7,715 nucleotides of DNA. It comes from CAWEHQ01 sp051001995 (GTDB lineage Bacteria > Actinomycetota > Thermoleophilia > Solirubrobacterales > Thermoleophilaceae). Numbering within the stretch: position 1 is the first letter of the stretch; each line of letters starts with the position of its first letter. Shown in pieces: positions 1 to 6,542 of the stretch. A program made the position numbers and the translations under genes. Under the pieces are notes generated by a model, which was not told where the DNA came from, ran no database searches, and saw only the letters and a program-made list of their open reading frames with translations. The stretch spans positions 1 through 7,715 of the forward strand of contig JBPCMT010000079.1 of the NCBI GenBank assembly GCA_051001995.1. Reading direction: 5' to 3'.

Positions 1-722
1 AAGCGGTCCGCGAGGCCGGGCTCGAGACCTGTGTCGGCGGCATCCTCAACCTCGGCGAGTCGCGCGAGCAGCGCGTCGAGATGGCCTTCCAGCTCGCCGC
101 GATCGACCCCACGAGCGTGCCGATCAATATGCTCAACCCGCGCCCCGGCACGAAGTTCGGCGACCGCGACCACATGGACCCCTGGGAGGCGGTCAAGTGG
201 GTCGCGATCTTCCGGCTGATCCTGCCCGACGCGCTCTTTCGCCTCTGCGGCGGGCGGGTGGAGAACCTGGGCGAGCTGCACGAGCTGGCCGTCAAGGCGG
301 GAGTCAACGGCGTGATGATGGGCAACTTCCTCACGACGCTGGGCTCAGAGCCCGAGGAGGATCGGGCGATGTTCGAGGCGCTCGGCCTCAACACCGCCCG
401 TCAGGAGGACAACGGGGCGAACCCCCGCCCGGACAACCGCTCCGGTTGGCTCGAGGGCGAGACGCCCGACACCCCGGTGGACCGCCTGATCGACCGCCGC
501 GAGGAGGCGCCGCTGTGGGACCCCGCGCGCCAGCTTCGCCACCGCAGGAAGCGCGCGGTGCCGGCGCGCCCCGACGGCGCCCCGAACCGTGGGCGGCGCT
601 CCGGCCCCGACCCGCGCGAGCGGCGCGAGTCCGGCCCCCCGGACCCCGACGAGACCCCCACCGAGGAGCTCCCCGCGATCGTGCGCGTCGAGCCGGGGGC
701 CGCGGAAGGGAAGGCCGCGTGA
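1..722 (+). CDS. bioB: Biotin synthase, C-terminal part (5' end outside window)
   Basis: This is a radical-SAM enzyme that inserts sulfur into dethiobiotin to make biotin, the last step of the pathway. Reading in frame from base 3, 239 residues are visible. CVGGILNLGESREQRVEMAF matches the BioB segment carrying the last cysteine ligand of the [2Fe-2S] cluster (E. coli Cys188; here the TGT at 30-32). NMLNPRPGTKF follows, then FRLCGGR, whose first Arg (240-242) sits where E. coli Arg260 binds the same cluster. NGVMMGNFLTTLGSEPEED and FEALGL close the usual barrel near base 392. The CX3CX2C motif lies upstream, off the window. Unusually, the frame continues for about 109 more residues, rich in Pro, Arg, Glu and Asp and without Cys, containing WDPARQLRHRRKR. 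The stop overlaps the bioF start (GTGA), which supports the tail as real coding sequence. Identity is certain; the role of the tail is unknown. Confidence 0.96.
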   Translation, partial: AVREAGLETCVGGILNLGESREQRVEMAFQLAAIDPTSVPINMLNPRPGTKFGDRDHMDPWEAVKWVAIFRLILPDALFRLCGGRVENLGELHELAVKAGVNGVMMGNFLTTLGSEPEEDRAMFEALGLNTARQEDNGANPRPDNRSGWLEGETPDTPVDRLIDRREEAPLWDPARQLRHRRKRAVPARPDGAPNRGRRSGPDPRERRESGPPDPDETPTEELPAIVRVEPGAAEGKAA

Positions 723-1942
723 GCGACATCGAGGATCGTCTCACCGAGCTCCGGGACGAGGGTCTCTACCGGCGGATGCGCCTGATCTCGGGCCCGCAAG
801 GGCCGCGCGTGCTGCTCGACGGCAAGCCGGTGCTGCTGCTCTGCTCGAACAACTACCTCGGGCTCGCCGATCACCCGCGCGTGCGCGAGGCGGCTGCCGC
901 GGCTGCGATGCGCTGGGGAGTCGGCGCCGGCGCCTCGCGCCTCGTGTCGGGCAACATGACGATCCACCGCCGGCTCGAGGAGCGGCTGGCGGAGTTCGAG
1001 CGCGCGCCGCGCTGCGTGCTGTTCGGGTCGGGGTACCTCGCCAACGCCGGGATCATCGCGGCGCTCGCCCGCGAGGGCGACGTCGTGTTCTCGGACCAGC
1101 TCAACCACGCGAGCATCGTCGACGGCTGCCGGTTGGCCGGCGCGCGGACGTTCGTCTACCGCCACCGCGACGTCGAGCACCTCGAGTGGGGGCTCGCGGA
1201 GGCCGGCGGGCGCGGCAGCCTGATCGTGACCGACGGCATCTTCTCGATGGATGGCGACGTGGCCCCGCTCGCCGAGATCGTCGAGCTCGCCAGGCGCTAC
1301 GACGCCCGCCTGATGGTCGACGAAGCGCACGCGACCGGCACCTTCGGCCCCGGCGGACGGGGAACCGTGGCCGCCGCCGGCCTCGAGGAGGAGGTCGACC
1401 TCGTGGTCGGCACGCTCGGGAAGGCCCTCGGCGCCTACGGCGCGTACGCCTGCTGCGACCAGGCGATGGCCCGCTATCTCACGAACACCGCCCGCACGCT
1501 GATCTTCTCGACCGCGCTTCCCCCGCCGGTCGCGGCGGCCGCGATGGCGGCGCTGGAGCTGCTGACGGCCCAGCCGCGCCTGGTCGAGCGCGTGCAGCGC
1601 AACGGCGAGATCCTGCGCTACGCGCTTGCCGCCGAGGGACTAGACGTGGGCCCCTCGCAGACGCACATCCTGCCGCTCGTCATCGGCGAGGCCGAGGACG
1701 CCGTGGAAGCGTCGCGTCGCGCCCTGGAGCGCGGGGTCTTTGCGCAGGCGATCCGCCCGCCCACGGTGGCGCTCGGCAGCTCGCGCATCCGGCTCGCTGT
1801 CATGGCCTCGCACACCAAGACCGAGCTCCGCGCAGCGGCACGGGTCCTGGGCGAGGTCGCGCGGCCGCGGTCGGCGCCGGTCGAGGAACGCCTCGCGCCA
1901 ACGGGCGACCGCTCGAGCGCCGACCTCGCCGCTGCCGCCTAG
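719..1942 (+). CDS. bioF: 8-amino-7-oxononanoate synthase (KAPA synthase)
   Basis: This PLP enzyme of the alpha-oxoamine synthase family condenses pimeloyl-ACP or pimeloyl-CoA with L-alanine to give 7-keto-8-aminopelargonate. It has 407 residues, against 384 in E. coli. Visible landmarks are SNNYLGLADHP (43-53), GAGASRLVSGN (69-79), NHASI with the ring-stacking His130, TDGIFSMDGD (171-180), MVDEAHATGTFG with Asp201 and His204, and GTLGKALGAYG with the PLP lysine Lys235. The last 25 or so residues form a low-complexity tail. The GTG start at 719 is chosen because it overlaps the bioB TGA by 4 bases, has the purine-rich stretch GGAAGGGAAGG (704-714) just upstream, and gives the normal BioF N-terminus. 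The frame is open much further upstream, but that stretch is only the other frame of bioB. It is translationally coupled to bioB. The enzyme class is nearly certain; related synthases such as Kbl are made unlikely by the bioB and bioD neighbours. Confidence 0.96.
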   Translation: MSDIEDRLTELRDEGLYRRMRLISGPQGPRVLLDGKPVLLLCSNNYLGLADHPRVREAAAAAAMRWGVGAGASRLVSGNMTIHRRLEERLAEFERAPRCVLFGSGYLANAGIIAALAREGDVVFSDQLNHASIVDGCRLAGARTFVYRHRDVEHLEWGLAEAGGRGSLIVTDGIFSMDGDVAPLAEIVELARRYDARLMVDEAHATGTFGPGGRGTVAAAGLEEEVDLVVGTLGKALGAYGAYACCDQAMARYLTNTARTLIFSTALPPPVAAAAMAALELLTAQPRLVERVQRNGEILRYALAAEGLDVGPSQTHILPLVIGEAEDAVEASRRALERGVFAQAIRPPTVALGSSRIRLAVMASHTKTELRAAARVLGEVARPRSAPVEERLAPTGDRSSADLAAAA

Positions 1943-1963
1943 GCGGAGCGGCGCCAGCAGGGC

Positions 1964-2662
1964 TTGCGCGGAATCTTCGTCACCGGCACGGGCACCGGCG
2001 TCGGCAAGTCGGTCGTGGCGGCGGCGATCTGCGCCGGCATGGCGCGAAGGGGGGTTCGAGTTGCGGCGTTCAAGCCGGTCGTCACGGGACTCGACGAGCC
2101 CGGGGGGTGGCCGCCCGACCACGAGCTGCTCGCGCTGGCGGCGAGCGCCGGCCAGGACCCCGAGGACGTATCCCCATACCGCTTCGGCCCGCCGGTCTCG
2201 CCCCATCTCGCCGCCGAGCTCGCCGGCAAGGCGATCGACCCAGCGGAGGTCGAGGGCGTGGCGCGCGCGGCGGCGGTCGGCGCGGACGCGCTGGTGGTCG
2301 AGGGCGTCGGTGGCCTGATGGTGCCGCTGTCGAGCGGCTACGTGGTTCGAGACCTCGCCCGCGCGCTGGCGCTCCCGCTCCTCGTCGCCGCCCACACCGG
2401 ACTGGGCACGCTCAACCACACGCTGCTCACGGTCGAGGCGGCGCGCGCGGCGGGCCTGGAAGTCGCGGCCGTCGTGCTGACGCCCTGGCCGTCCGCGCCG
2501 ACCGCGGTCGAGCGGTCGAACCGCGACACGATCGAGCGGCTCGCGGGTGTGCCGGTGTGGGGACTGCCGCCGACCACCCCCACCTCGCTCGCCGACGCGG
2601 GTGACGGCCTGCCGCTCGACTCCCTGCGCCTCGAGACGTTAGGGTCGGCGCTCGCGACCTGA
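1964..2662 (+). CDS. bioD: ATP-dependent dethiobiotin synthetase
   Basis: BioD uses ATP and CO2 to close the ureido ring of 7,8-diaminopelargonate, giving dethiobiotin, which BioB then uses. The protein has 232 residues and a P-loop NTPase fold. GTGTGVGKS (8-16) is the P-loop, in the form known from mycobacterial BioD rather than the GTDTEVGKT of E. coli. FKPVVTG carries the substrate lysine Lys37. PDHELLALAAS resembles the region of the Mg/ATP-binding Asp, VVEGVGGLMVPL the EGAGG loop, and GLGTLNHTLLT the dimer/substrate loop. The start is TTG: upstream in the same frame there are only seven sense codons, none a start, before the bioF TAG. TTG also puts the first beta strand at residue 4, as expected. 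The Shine-Dalgarno sequence is poor (GGAG at 1945-1948 is far off; AGCAGGG at 1956-1962 is too close), so coupling to bioF termination is likely. It is separated from bioF by 21 bases. Confidence 0.95.
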   Translation: MRGIFVTGTGTGVGKSVVAAAICAGMARRGVRVAAFKPVVTGLDEPGGWPPDHELLALAASAGQDPEDVSPYRFGPPVSPHLAAELAGKAIDPAEVEGVARAAAVGADALVVEGVGGLMVPLSSGYVVRDLARALALPLLVAAHTGLGTLNHTLLTVEAARAAGLEVAAVVLTPWPSAPTAVERSNRDTIERLAGVPVWGLPPTTPTSLADAGDGLPLDSLRLETLGSALAT

Positions 2663-2670
2663 AAGGGAGG
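2662..2670 (+). promoter_or_regulatory. Strong ribosome binding site for the CNB gene
   Basis: AAAGGGAGG begins at the last base of bioD and lies 10 bases before the ATG at 2681. It is a much better site than that of bioD, so the CNB protein can be translated independently of bioD on the same mRNA. It also fixes the start at 2681. Confidence 0.75.
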
Positions 2671-2680
2671 ACTTACCACC

Positions 2681-3079
2681 ATGGATCCGGCGCGCCTGAA
2701 GTCGATTCGCGTGTTCGAGCAGCTCTCCGACGAGCAGCTCCGCTCGATCGCCCCGTTCGCCGACGAGACGTCGGTTCCCGAGGGCGAGCAGCTGGTCCGC
2801 GAGGGCGACTTCTCCTACGAGCTGATCGGCATCGAGGAGGGCACCGCGCAGGTCACGCGCGGCGGCGACCAAGTCGCCGAGCTCGGTCCGGGCGACTTCT
2901 TCGGCGAGATCGGCGTGATGGAGCGCGGGCTTCGGACGGCCACCGTCAGCGCCACCTCCCCGATGCGGCTGGTCACGCTCACGAGCTGGGAGCTTCGCCG
3001 CATGGAGAAGGAGACGCCGGAGGCGATGGAGCAGATCCGCCAGGCGGCGGACGAGCGCCGCCCCGAGGGCACCGGCTGA
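2681..3079 (+). CDS. Single-domain cyclic-nucleotide-binding (Crp-type CNB) protein
   Basis: This 132-residue protein is almost entirely one cNMP-binding domain of the Crp/PKA-regulatory-subunit type. It opens with the helix VFEQLSDEQL (11-20), followed by the beta roll: PEGEQLVREGD (33-43), YELIGIEEGTAQV (46-58) and ELGPGDFFGEIGVMERG (67-83). The phosphate-binding cassette FGEIGVMERGLRTATV (74-89) keeps the Gly-Glu pair and an Arg nine residues after the Glu (Glu76, Arg85), the spacing seen in PKA-type sites. This suggests ligand binding is possible. A short helix rich in Glu and Arg ends the protein. There is no helix-turn-helix, kinase, channel or other output domain, so it is not a Crp regulator by itself. 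It lies 18 bases after bioD with its own strong Shine-Dalgarno and is probably the last gene of the biotin operon. Its role is unknown; it may act through a protein partner. Confidence 0.9.
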   Translation: MDPARLKSIRVFEQLSDEQLRSIAPFADETSVPEGEQLVREGDFSYELIGIEEGTAQVTRGGDQVAELGPGDFFGEIGVMERGLRTATVSATSPMRLVTLTSWELRRMEKETPEAMEQIRQAADERRPEGTG

Positions 3080-3082
3080 GCC

Positions 3083-3463
3083 TTACGTTTCCTGTAGCAC
3101 CGATAGCACGTTGCCTGCCGGGTCCTTAAACCAGGCGATCAAGGGGCCGCCGCCGCGGTGGATGCCCTTCTCGTCCGGCTCCATGCCCTCGTAGCGCTCG
3201 AAGCTCACGCCCCGCTTGGTCAGCTCGTCGACGGTCGCATCGATGTCGTCGACCGGGAAGTTGAGGATCGTGTAGGTGGCCGGCGTGTGGTCGGGCTTCT
3301 GGTAGACGAGCGTGCCGCGGTCACCGGTGATGTCCAGCGACAGGAGGCCGTATTCCTCGTCGACGATGGACGTGTTCAGCCCGAGCGTCTCGCCGTAGAA
3401 CTCGCGCGCCTTCTCCAGATCGTCGACAGCGAAACCGCTGAATGCCTTGGTATCGGCGAACAT
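3083..3463 (-). CDS. VOC-superfamily (glyoxalase-fold) protein
   Basis: This 126-residue protein has two beta-alpha-beta-beta-beta modules, at about 7-56 and 63-125, typical of small vicinal-oxygen-chelate proteins. AFSGFAVDDLEKAREFYGET (7-26) begins the first module, NFPVDDIDATVDELTKRGV (68-86) the second, and WFKDPAGNVLSVLQ (111-124) is the usual C-terminal strand. In metal-dependent members, His at the first-strand position and Glu in the last strand hold the metal; here Ser9 and Ser121 appear to stand there. The protein may therefore bind a small molecule rather than act as a glyoxalase. No substrate can be named. The ATG at 3463 has GTGAGGA almost adjacent upstream. It lies 70 bases downstream of the acyl-CoA synthetase on the same strand and may be co-transcribed with it. 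Its stop is 3 bases from the stop of the convergent CNB gene. Confidence 0.88.
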   Translation of the reverse strand: MFADTKAFSGFAVDDLEKAREFYGETLGLNTSIVDEEYGLLSLDITGDRGTLVYQKPDHTPATYTILNFPVDDIDATVDELTKRGVSFERYEGMEPDEKGIHRGGGPLIAWFKDPAGNVLSVLQET

Positions 3464-3533
3464 TCCTCACCACTTTCGATCGGGGCCTTGGTCTCACTCC
3501 AATGACCCGCCGGCGCGGGAGAACTCATCGCCG

Positions 3534-5186
3534 CTAGCCGGCAGTCTCCGCCGCCTTCTTCTTCTCGCGCTCGGCCTCGCGCAGCTCGATCCGCCGGATC
3601 TTGCCGGTGAGTGTCTTTGGCAGGTCGTCGACGAACTCGATCTCGCGCGGGTAGGCGTACTTCGAGTGGCGGTCGCGGACGTACTCCCTGATTTCTCGCG
3701 CGGTGTCGTCGGTGGGCTCGTGACCCTGGGCTAGGACGATGAACGCCTTGACGAGGTCGCCGCGCTTCTCGTCCGGTGACGCCACGGCCGCCGCCTCGTG
3801 CACCGCCGGGTGCTCGACGCACGCGGACTCCACCTCGAACGGTCCGATCCGATAGCCGGCCGAGATGATCACGTCGTCGGCACGGCCCGAGTACCAGAAG
3901 TAGCCGTCGGCATCGGCCTCGGCGGCGTCCTTGGTGTGGAACCAGTCGCCGCCGAAGTCCTCCTCGGAGTCCTCGGGCCGGTTCCAGTAGCCGAGCGGGT
4001 AGTGCGGGTTCGACCGCGCCCGCAGGCAGATTTCGCCCCGCTCGCCGGGTGGCAGCGGCTTCTCGTCCTCGTCGAGGATCGCCACGTCCCACCCGGGCAT
4101 CGGCAGCCCCATCGACCCCTCACGTACCTCGACCGTCGGGTAGTTCGCGCATAGCGGATAGCTCTCGGTGAGGCCGTAGTAGTCGAGGACCGTGATCCCG
4201 AACTGCTCGCGGAACCACCGGATGACCCCCGGGTTGAGCGGCTCGCCGGCCGAGCAGGTGACGCGCAGGCGCTCGAGCGGGTACTTCTTCCCGGCATCGG
4301 ACACGGCGGTCATCGCGCGCAGCGCCGTCGGCGTCGTGAACAGGTTCTGGACGCCGTGCTTTTGGAGCTGGCGCAGCTGCTCCTCCGGATCGAAGCCGCC
4401 CTTGCGCGCGTAGACGAACTGCGTCGCGCCGTAGCGCCACGGCCCCAGCAGCGGCGCGATGCCGGCGGCCCACGCCCACTCACCGGAGCCGTGGAACAGC
4501 TCGCCTTCCCGCACGTCGTGGCAGAACTCGAACTCCTCGTGACCGAGGATGTAGCGGTGCGCGTGGAGGATCCCCTTCGCGAGCCCGGTCGTGCCGGACG
4601 AGTAGTAGAGCTGCGCCGGGTCGTCGGCGGAGGTGTCGACCGCCTCGTGGCGGTCGGAGGCCTGCTCGAGCGCCGCGCCGAGGTCCACGTCGCCGGACTG
4701 TCGCCCGTCGTCTCCCGAGGCGTCCGGCGAGTCGAGCACGAAGACGACCTCGGCGAGCCCCTCGGGGATGCGGCTGCGGTTGGCCGAGTCGGTCACGACC
4801 GCCTTGGCGCCCGAGTCCTTGAGCCGGTGCTGGATGCCCTCGTCCCCGTAAAGCACCGACATCGACAGCAGGATCGCGCCGGAGCGGTAGGTGCCTAAGA
4901 AGGCCGCCGCGGTCTCCGGCAGCGACGGCAGCAGCGTGGCGACGCGGTCGCCGCGCTCGACGCCGTGCCCCGCGAGCACGTTGGCGAACTTCCGCGACAG
5001 GTCCTGGAGCTCGCCGAAGCTCACCTCGCGCTCGGTGCCGCGCCAGTCCTCCCACACCATCGCCAGCTTGTCGCGCGGGTGCTTGTCGCAGACGTCGACC
5101 GCGATGTTGTAGCGCTCGGGCACGTCCCAGCGGTGCGCGGCGCGCATCTCCTCATAGGAGCCGAGCTCGTACTTGCGGTGACCCAT
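3534..5186 (-). CDS. Acyl-CoA synthetase (AMP-forming), medium-chain/ACSM-like
   Basis: This ANL-superfamily enzyme activates a carboxylic acid with ATP and then transfers the acyl group to CoA; it is probably cytosolic. It has 550 residues, normal for the family. Motifs in order: YYSSGTTGLAKGILHAHR (194-211, ATP phosphate loop), VTCSAGEPLNPG (309-320), YYGLTESYPLCANYP (336-350), GSMGLPMPGWDV (357-368), WFHTKDAAEADADGYFWYSG (415-434), GRADDVIISAGYRIGPFEVE (434-453, hinge to the mobile domain) and PKTLTGKIRR (523-532) with the catalytic lysine Lys529. GYFWYSGRADDVI and GPFEVES are closest to medium-chain ACSM/acetate-type synthetases, but the acid used cannot be read from sequence. The common TGD is TKD here, keeping the ribose-binding Asp420. 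The start is ATG 5186, not the upstream in-frame start at 5327: it has a strong GGAGGAGGAG site and the typical N-terminus, whereas the extra 47 residues overlap the next gene and look random. Confidence 0.93.
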   Translation of the reverse strand: MGHRKYELGSYEEMRAAHRWDVPERYNIAVDVCDKHPRDKLAMVWEDWRGTEREVSFGELQDLSRKFANVLAGHGVERGDRVATLLPSLPETAAAFLGTYRSGAILLSMSVLYGDEGIQHRLKDSGAKAVVTDSANRSRIPEGLAEVVFVLDSPDASGDDGRQSGDVDLGAALEQASDRHEAVDTSADDPAQLYYSSGTTGLAKGILHAHRYILGHEEFEFCHDVREGELFHGSGEWAWAAGIAPLLGPWRYGATQFVYARKGGFDPEEQLRQLQKHGVQNLFTTPTALRAMTAVSDAGKKYPLERLRVTCSAGEPLNPGVIRWFREQFGITVLDYYGLTESYPLCANYPTVEVREGSMGLPMPGWDVAILDEDEKPLPPGERGEICLRARSNPHYPLGYWNRPEDSEEDFGGDWFHTKDAAEADADGYFWYSGRADDVIISAGYRIGPFEVESACVEHPAVHEAAAVASPDEKRGDLVKAFIVLAQGHEPTDDTAREIREYVRDRHSKYAYPREIEFVDDLPKTLTGKIRRIELREAEREKKKAAETAG

Positions 5187-5190
5187 TGCG

Positions 5191-5200
5191 CTCCTCCTCC
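5191..5200 (-). promoter_or_regulatory. Ribosome binding site deciding the acyl-CoA synthetase start
   Basis: Read on the - strand, GGAGGAGGAG ends four bases before the ATG at 5186. It is the strongest Shine-Dalgarno in the window and rules in favour of this start over the longer open frame reaching 5327. Confidence 0.8.
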
Positions 5201-5219
5201 GTCGCTCCCTCTGGGGTCG

Positions 5220-5233
5220 AGGTACCCGTACCT
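5220..5233. promoter_or_regulatory. Short inverted repeat upstream of the acyl-CoA synthetase
   Basis: AGGTAC-CC-GTACCT is a perfect 6-bp inverted repeat with a 2-base centre, 33-47 bases before the synthetase ATG, in the 77-base gap to the preceding gene. Its size and position suit a repressor operator, and the centre is too tight for an RNA hairpin. No clear -35/-10 pair is visible around it, and a palindrome this short can arise by chance, so this is only a candidate. Confidence 0.3.
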
Positions 5234-5263
5234 TCGCCGGGCTACGCGCGATGCCTCGGTCCG

Positions 5264-6436
5264 TTACCCGGCGACCCTCGACAGCGGCGACGGGAACCTC
5301 GGCAGCACCCGCGTGCCGGCCAGCCACTCGGTCAGGCGCGCCGCCTCGTCCTCGAGGGCGCGCAACCCGTCCGCGCCGACGTCCTCGAGCGTTTGCAGGA
5401 CGACCTCACCCGTATCCCCCTGGCGCCAGCCGCCCACGATCCGCCCGTTCCACCACGCGGTCGGTCCGGCGTTGCCGTTGCTGTCGAACAACCGGTCCTT
5501 GTAGGAGCCGAGGTACCAGTCGCGCTCGGACCAGCCCATCGTGGTCGGGTCGAGCGGCGGCAGGAGCGCCGCCCACGGCTTGACCGGGTCGGTCGCCTCC
5601 AAGTCGTCGGGCAGCAGGTACCCGGTCCGCCCGTCGAGATCGACCTCGACCGCGCGAAGGTCCGCCAGCGCCTTTCGCACGGCCCCGACAGTCGAGCCGA
5701 GCCACCACTTGATGTCGGCCGCGGTACCGGGGCCGAACGCGCGCAGCCAGCGCTCGACGAGTCGCATCACGCCCTCGGCCTCCGGGCAGGGCGCGATCTC
5801 CTCCCCGAGCCAGCACTTCATCGCGGCCCAGCGCGGTCGTGAGGTGGTCCATTTGCCGTCGTTCGAGGCCCGCACGATCCGTCCCGCTGCGGACAGAGTG
5901 GTCAGCACTCGGGGACCGACCGGCGCCTGCCCACCCCAGGACTTGCCGTGTCCGTACGCGATCGAGCCCTCGAGCAGGGGGATCTCGTCGCGCAGCTCCG
6001 ACGAGCTGGCCTCCCGCCCGTCGGAGAGCGCCTCCATCACTTGCTCGCACACGTCGGACAGCCAGCTCTCCCCGTCGCGGTGCAGCCCGGCCTTCTCGAC
6101 GTCGCGGAGCAGCCTGCGCCGCTCGGCGACGGCGACCCGGTCGCTGGCGCCCGGCTGGACGAAGGCCAAGCTCCGGCGCGGGAAGACGAACAGGGTGCGG
6201 CGCATCGCTAGATGCTTGACCAGCGAGCGCTCGCGGTAGAGGGCACGATCCAGGTCGGGCACCGTCATGCCGTCGACGCGCGCCCAGGCGGAGAGGTAGA
6301 CTGTCGCCGGGTCCGTCCCGTGCAGGCACACCATGTCTCGGGCCGCCTCCACCACGTCTTTCGCTCGCCGCTCGGGTGCCAGCCGGTGGCGACGGGCCAG
6401 CCGGGCGCGGCGCTCGTCTACGCCCATCCTTCGCAC
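5264..6436 (-). CDS. Winged-helix DNA-binding protein, HTH_42 / AlkZ-like family
   Basis: This 390-residue protein belongs to the family of DUF-type winged-helix proteins (Pfam HTH_42) that includes the AlkZ and AlkX/YcaQ DNA glycosylases, which remove alkylated bases or unhook crosslinks. Family features are the N-terminal DPATVYLSAWARV (42-54), RSLVKHLAMRRTLFVFPR (70-87), the central winged helices, GPGTAADIKWWLG, and the C-terminal PPLDPTTMGW, FDSNGNAGPTAWWNGRIVGG and VLPRFPSPL. In AlkZ-type enzymes a Gln-x-Gln motif before the DP supplies catalysis; here that spot reads LHGTDP, with His39 and Thr41 replacing the glutamines. Glycosylase activity is therefore doubtful, or uses other residues. 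The GTG at 6436 has AGGA seven bases upstream; an ATG three codons further in (6427) is the alternative. Its stop lies 77 bases before the acyl-CoA synthetase start on the same strand. Family membership is solid; the function is not known. Confidence 0.88.
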   Translation of the reverse strand: MRRMGVDERRARLARRHRLAPERRAKDVVEAARDMVCLHGTDPATVYLSAWARVDGMTVPDLDRALYRERSLVKHLAMRRTLFVFPRRSLAFVQPGASDRVAVAERRRLLRDVEKAGLHRDGESWLSDVCEQVMEALSDGREASSSELRDEIPLLEGSIAYGHGKSWGGQAPVGPRVLTTLSAAGRIVRASNDGKWTTSRPRWAAMKCWLGEEIAPCPEAEGVMRLVERWLRAFGPGTAADIKWWLGSTVGAVRKALADLRAVEVDLDGRTGYLLPDDLEATDPVKPWAALLPPLDPTTMGWSERDWYLGSYKDRLFDSNGNAGPTAWWNGRIVGGWRQGDTGEVVLQTLEDVGADGLRALEDEAARLTEWLAGTRVLPRFPSPLSRVAG

Positions 6437-6526
6437 GCGCGGATCCTGCCACGGCCCACCTCGCCTCCGAGGCCGCCGCGACTCCCGGCCCGCCTACCCC
6501 CGGAGCGTGGCCCCGCGGTTCGTCCT

Positions 6527-6542
6527 GCCGGGTGCACCCGGC
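6527..6542. promoter_or_regulatory. Perfect 16-bp palindrome upstream of the AlkZ-like gene
   Basis: GCCGGGTGCACCCGGC is identical to its reverse complement. It lies about 91 bases before the GTG start of the winged-helix gene, inside the 219-base gap 6437-6655. It could be a dimeric-regulator operator. Assuming independent bases at about 70% GC, roughly 0.4 such palindromes are expected in a window this long, so the intergenic position is the only point in its favour. Nothing else recognisable was seen in this gap. Confidence 0.3.

Noticed and set aside
197..718. Long upstream extension of the bioF reading frame
   Set aside because: The open frame overlaps bioB in another frame and encodes Arg/Gly/Pro-rich sequence unlike any BioF N-terminus. 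The GTG at 719 has the overlap and the expected protein start.
393..719. BioB tail as a fused BsaP-type iron-sulfur helper
   Set aside because: The tail has no cysteine, whereas such helpers carry conserved cysteines.
401..1330. 309-codon open frame on the - strand opposite bioB and bioF
   Set aside because: It is antisense to well-supported genes and its translation shows no recognisable motif.
589..2604. Open + strand frame of 671 codons across bioF and bioD
   Set aside because: It is a GC-rich shadow frame with Arg/Ala/Gly-rich translation, and it overlaps two unmistakable biotin genes.
3506..3519. CCCGC-CGGC-GCGGG hairpin between the synthetase and VOC genes as a terminator
   Set aside because: The stem is only 5 bp and no T-run follows on the - strand; it is not enough to call a terminator.
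5187..5327. 47-residue N-terminal extension of the acyl-CoA synthetase
   Set aside because: It would overlap the AlkZ-like gene and ignores the very strong Shine-Dalgarno before ATG 5186.
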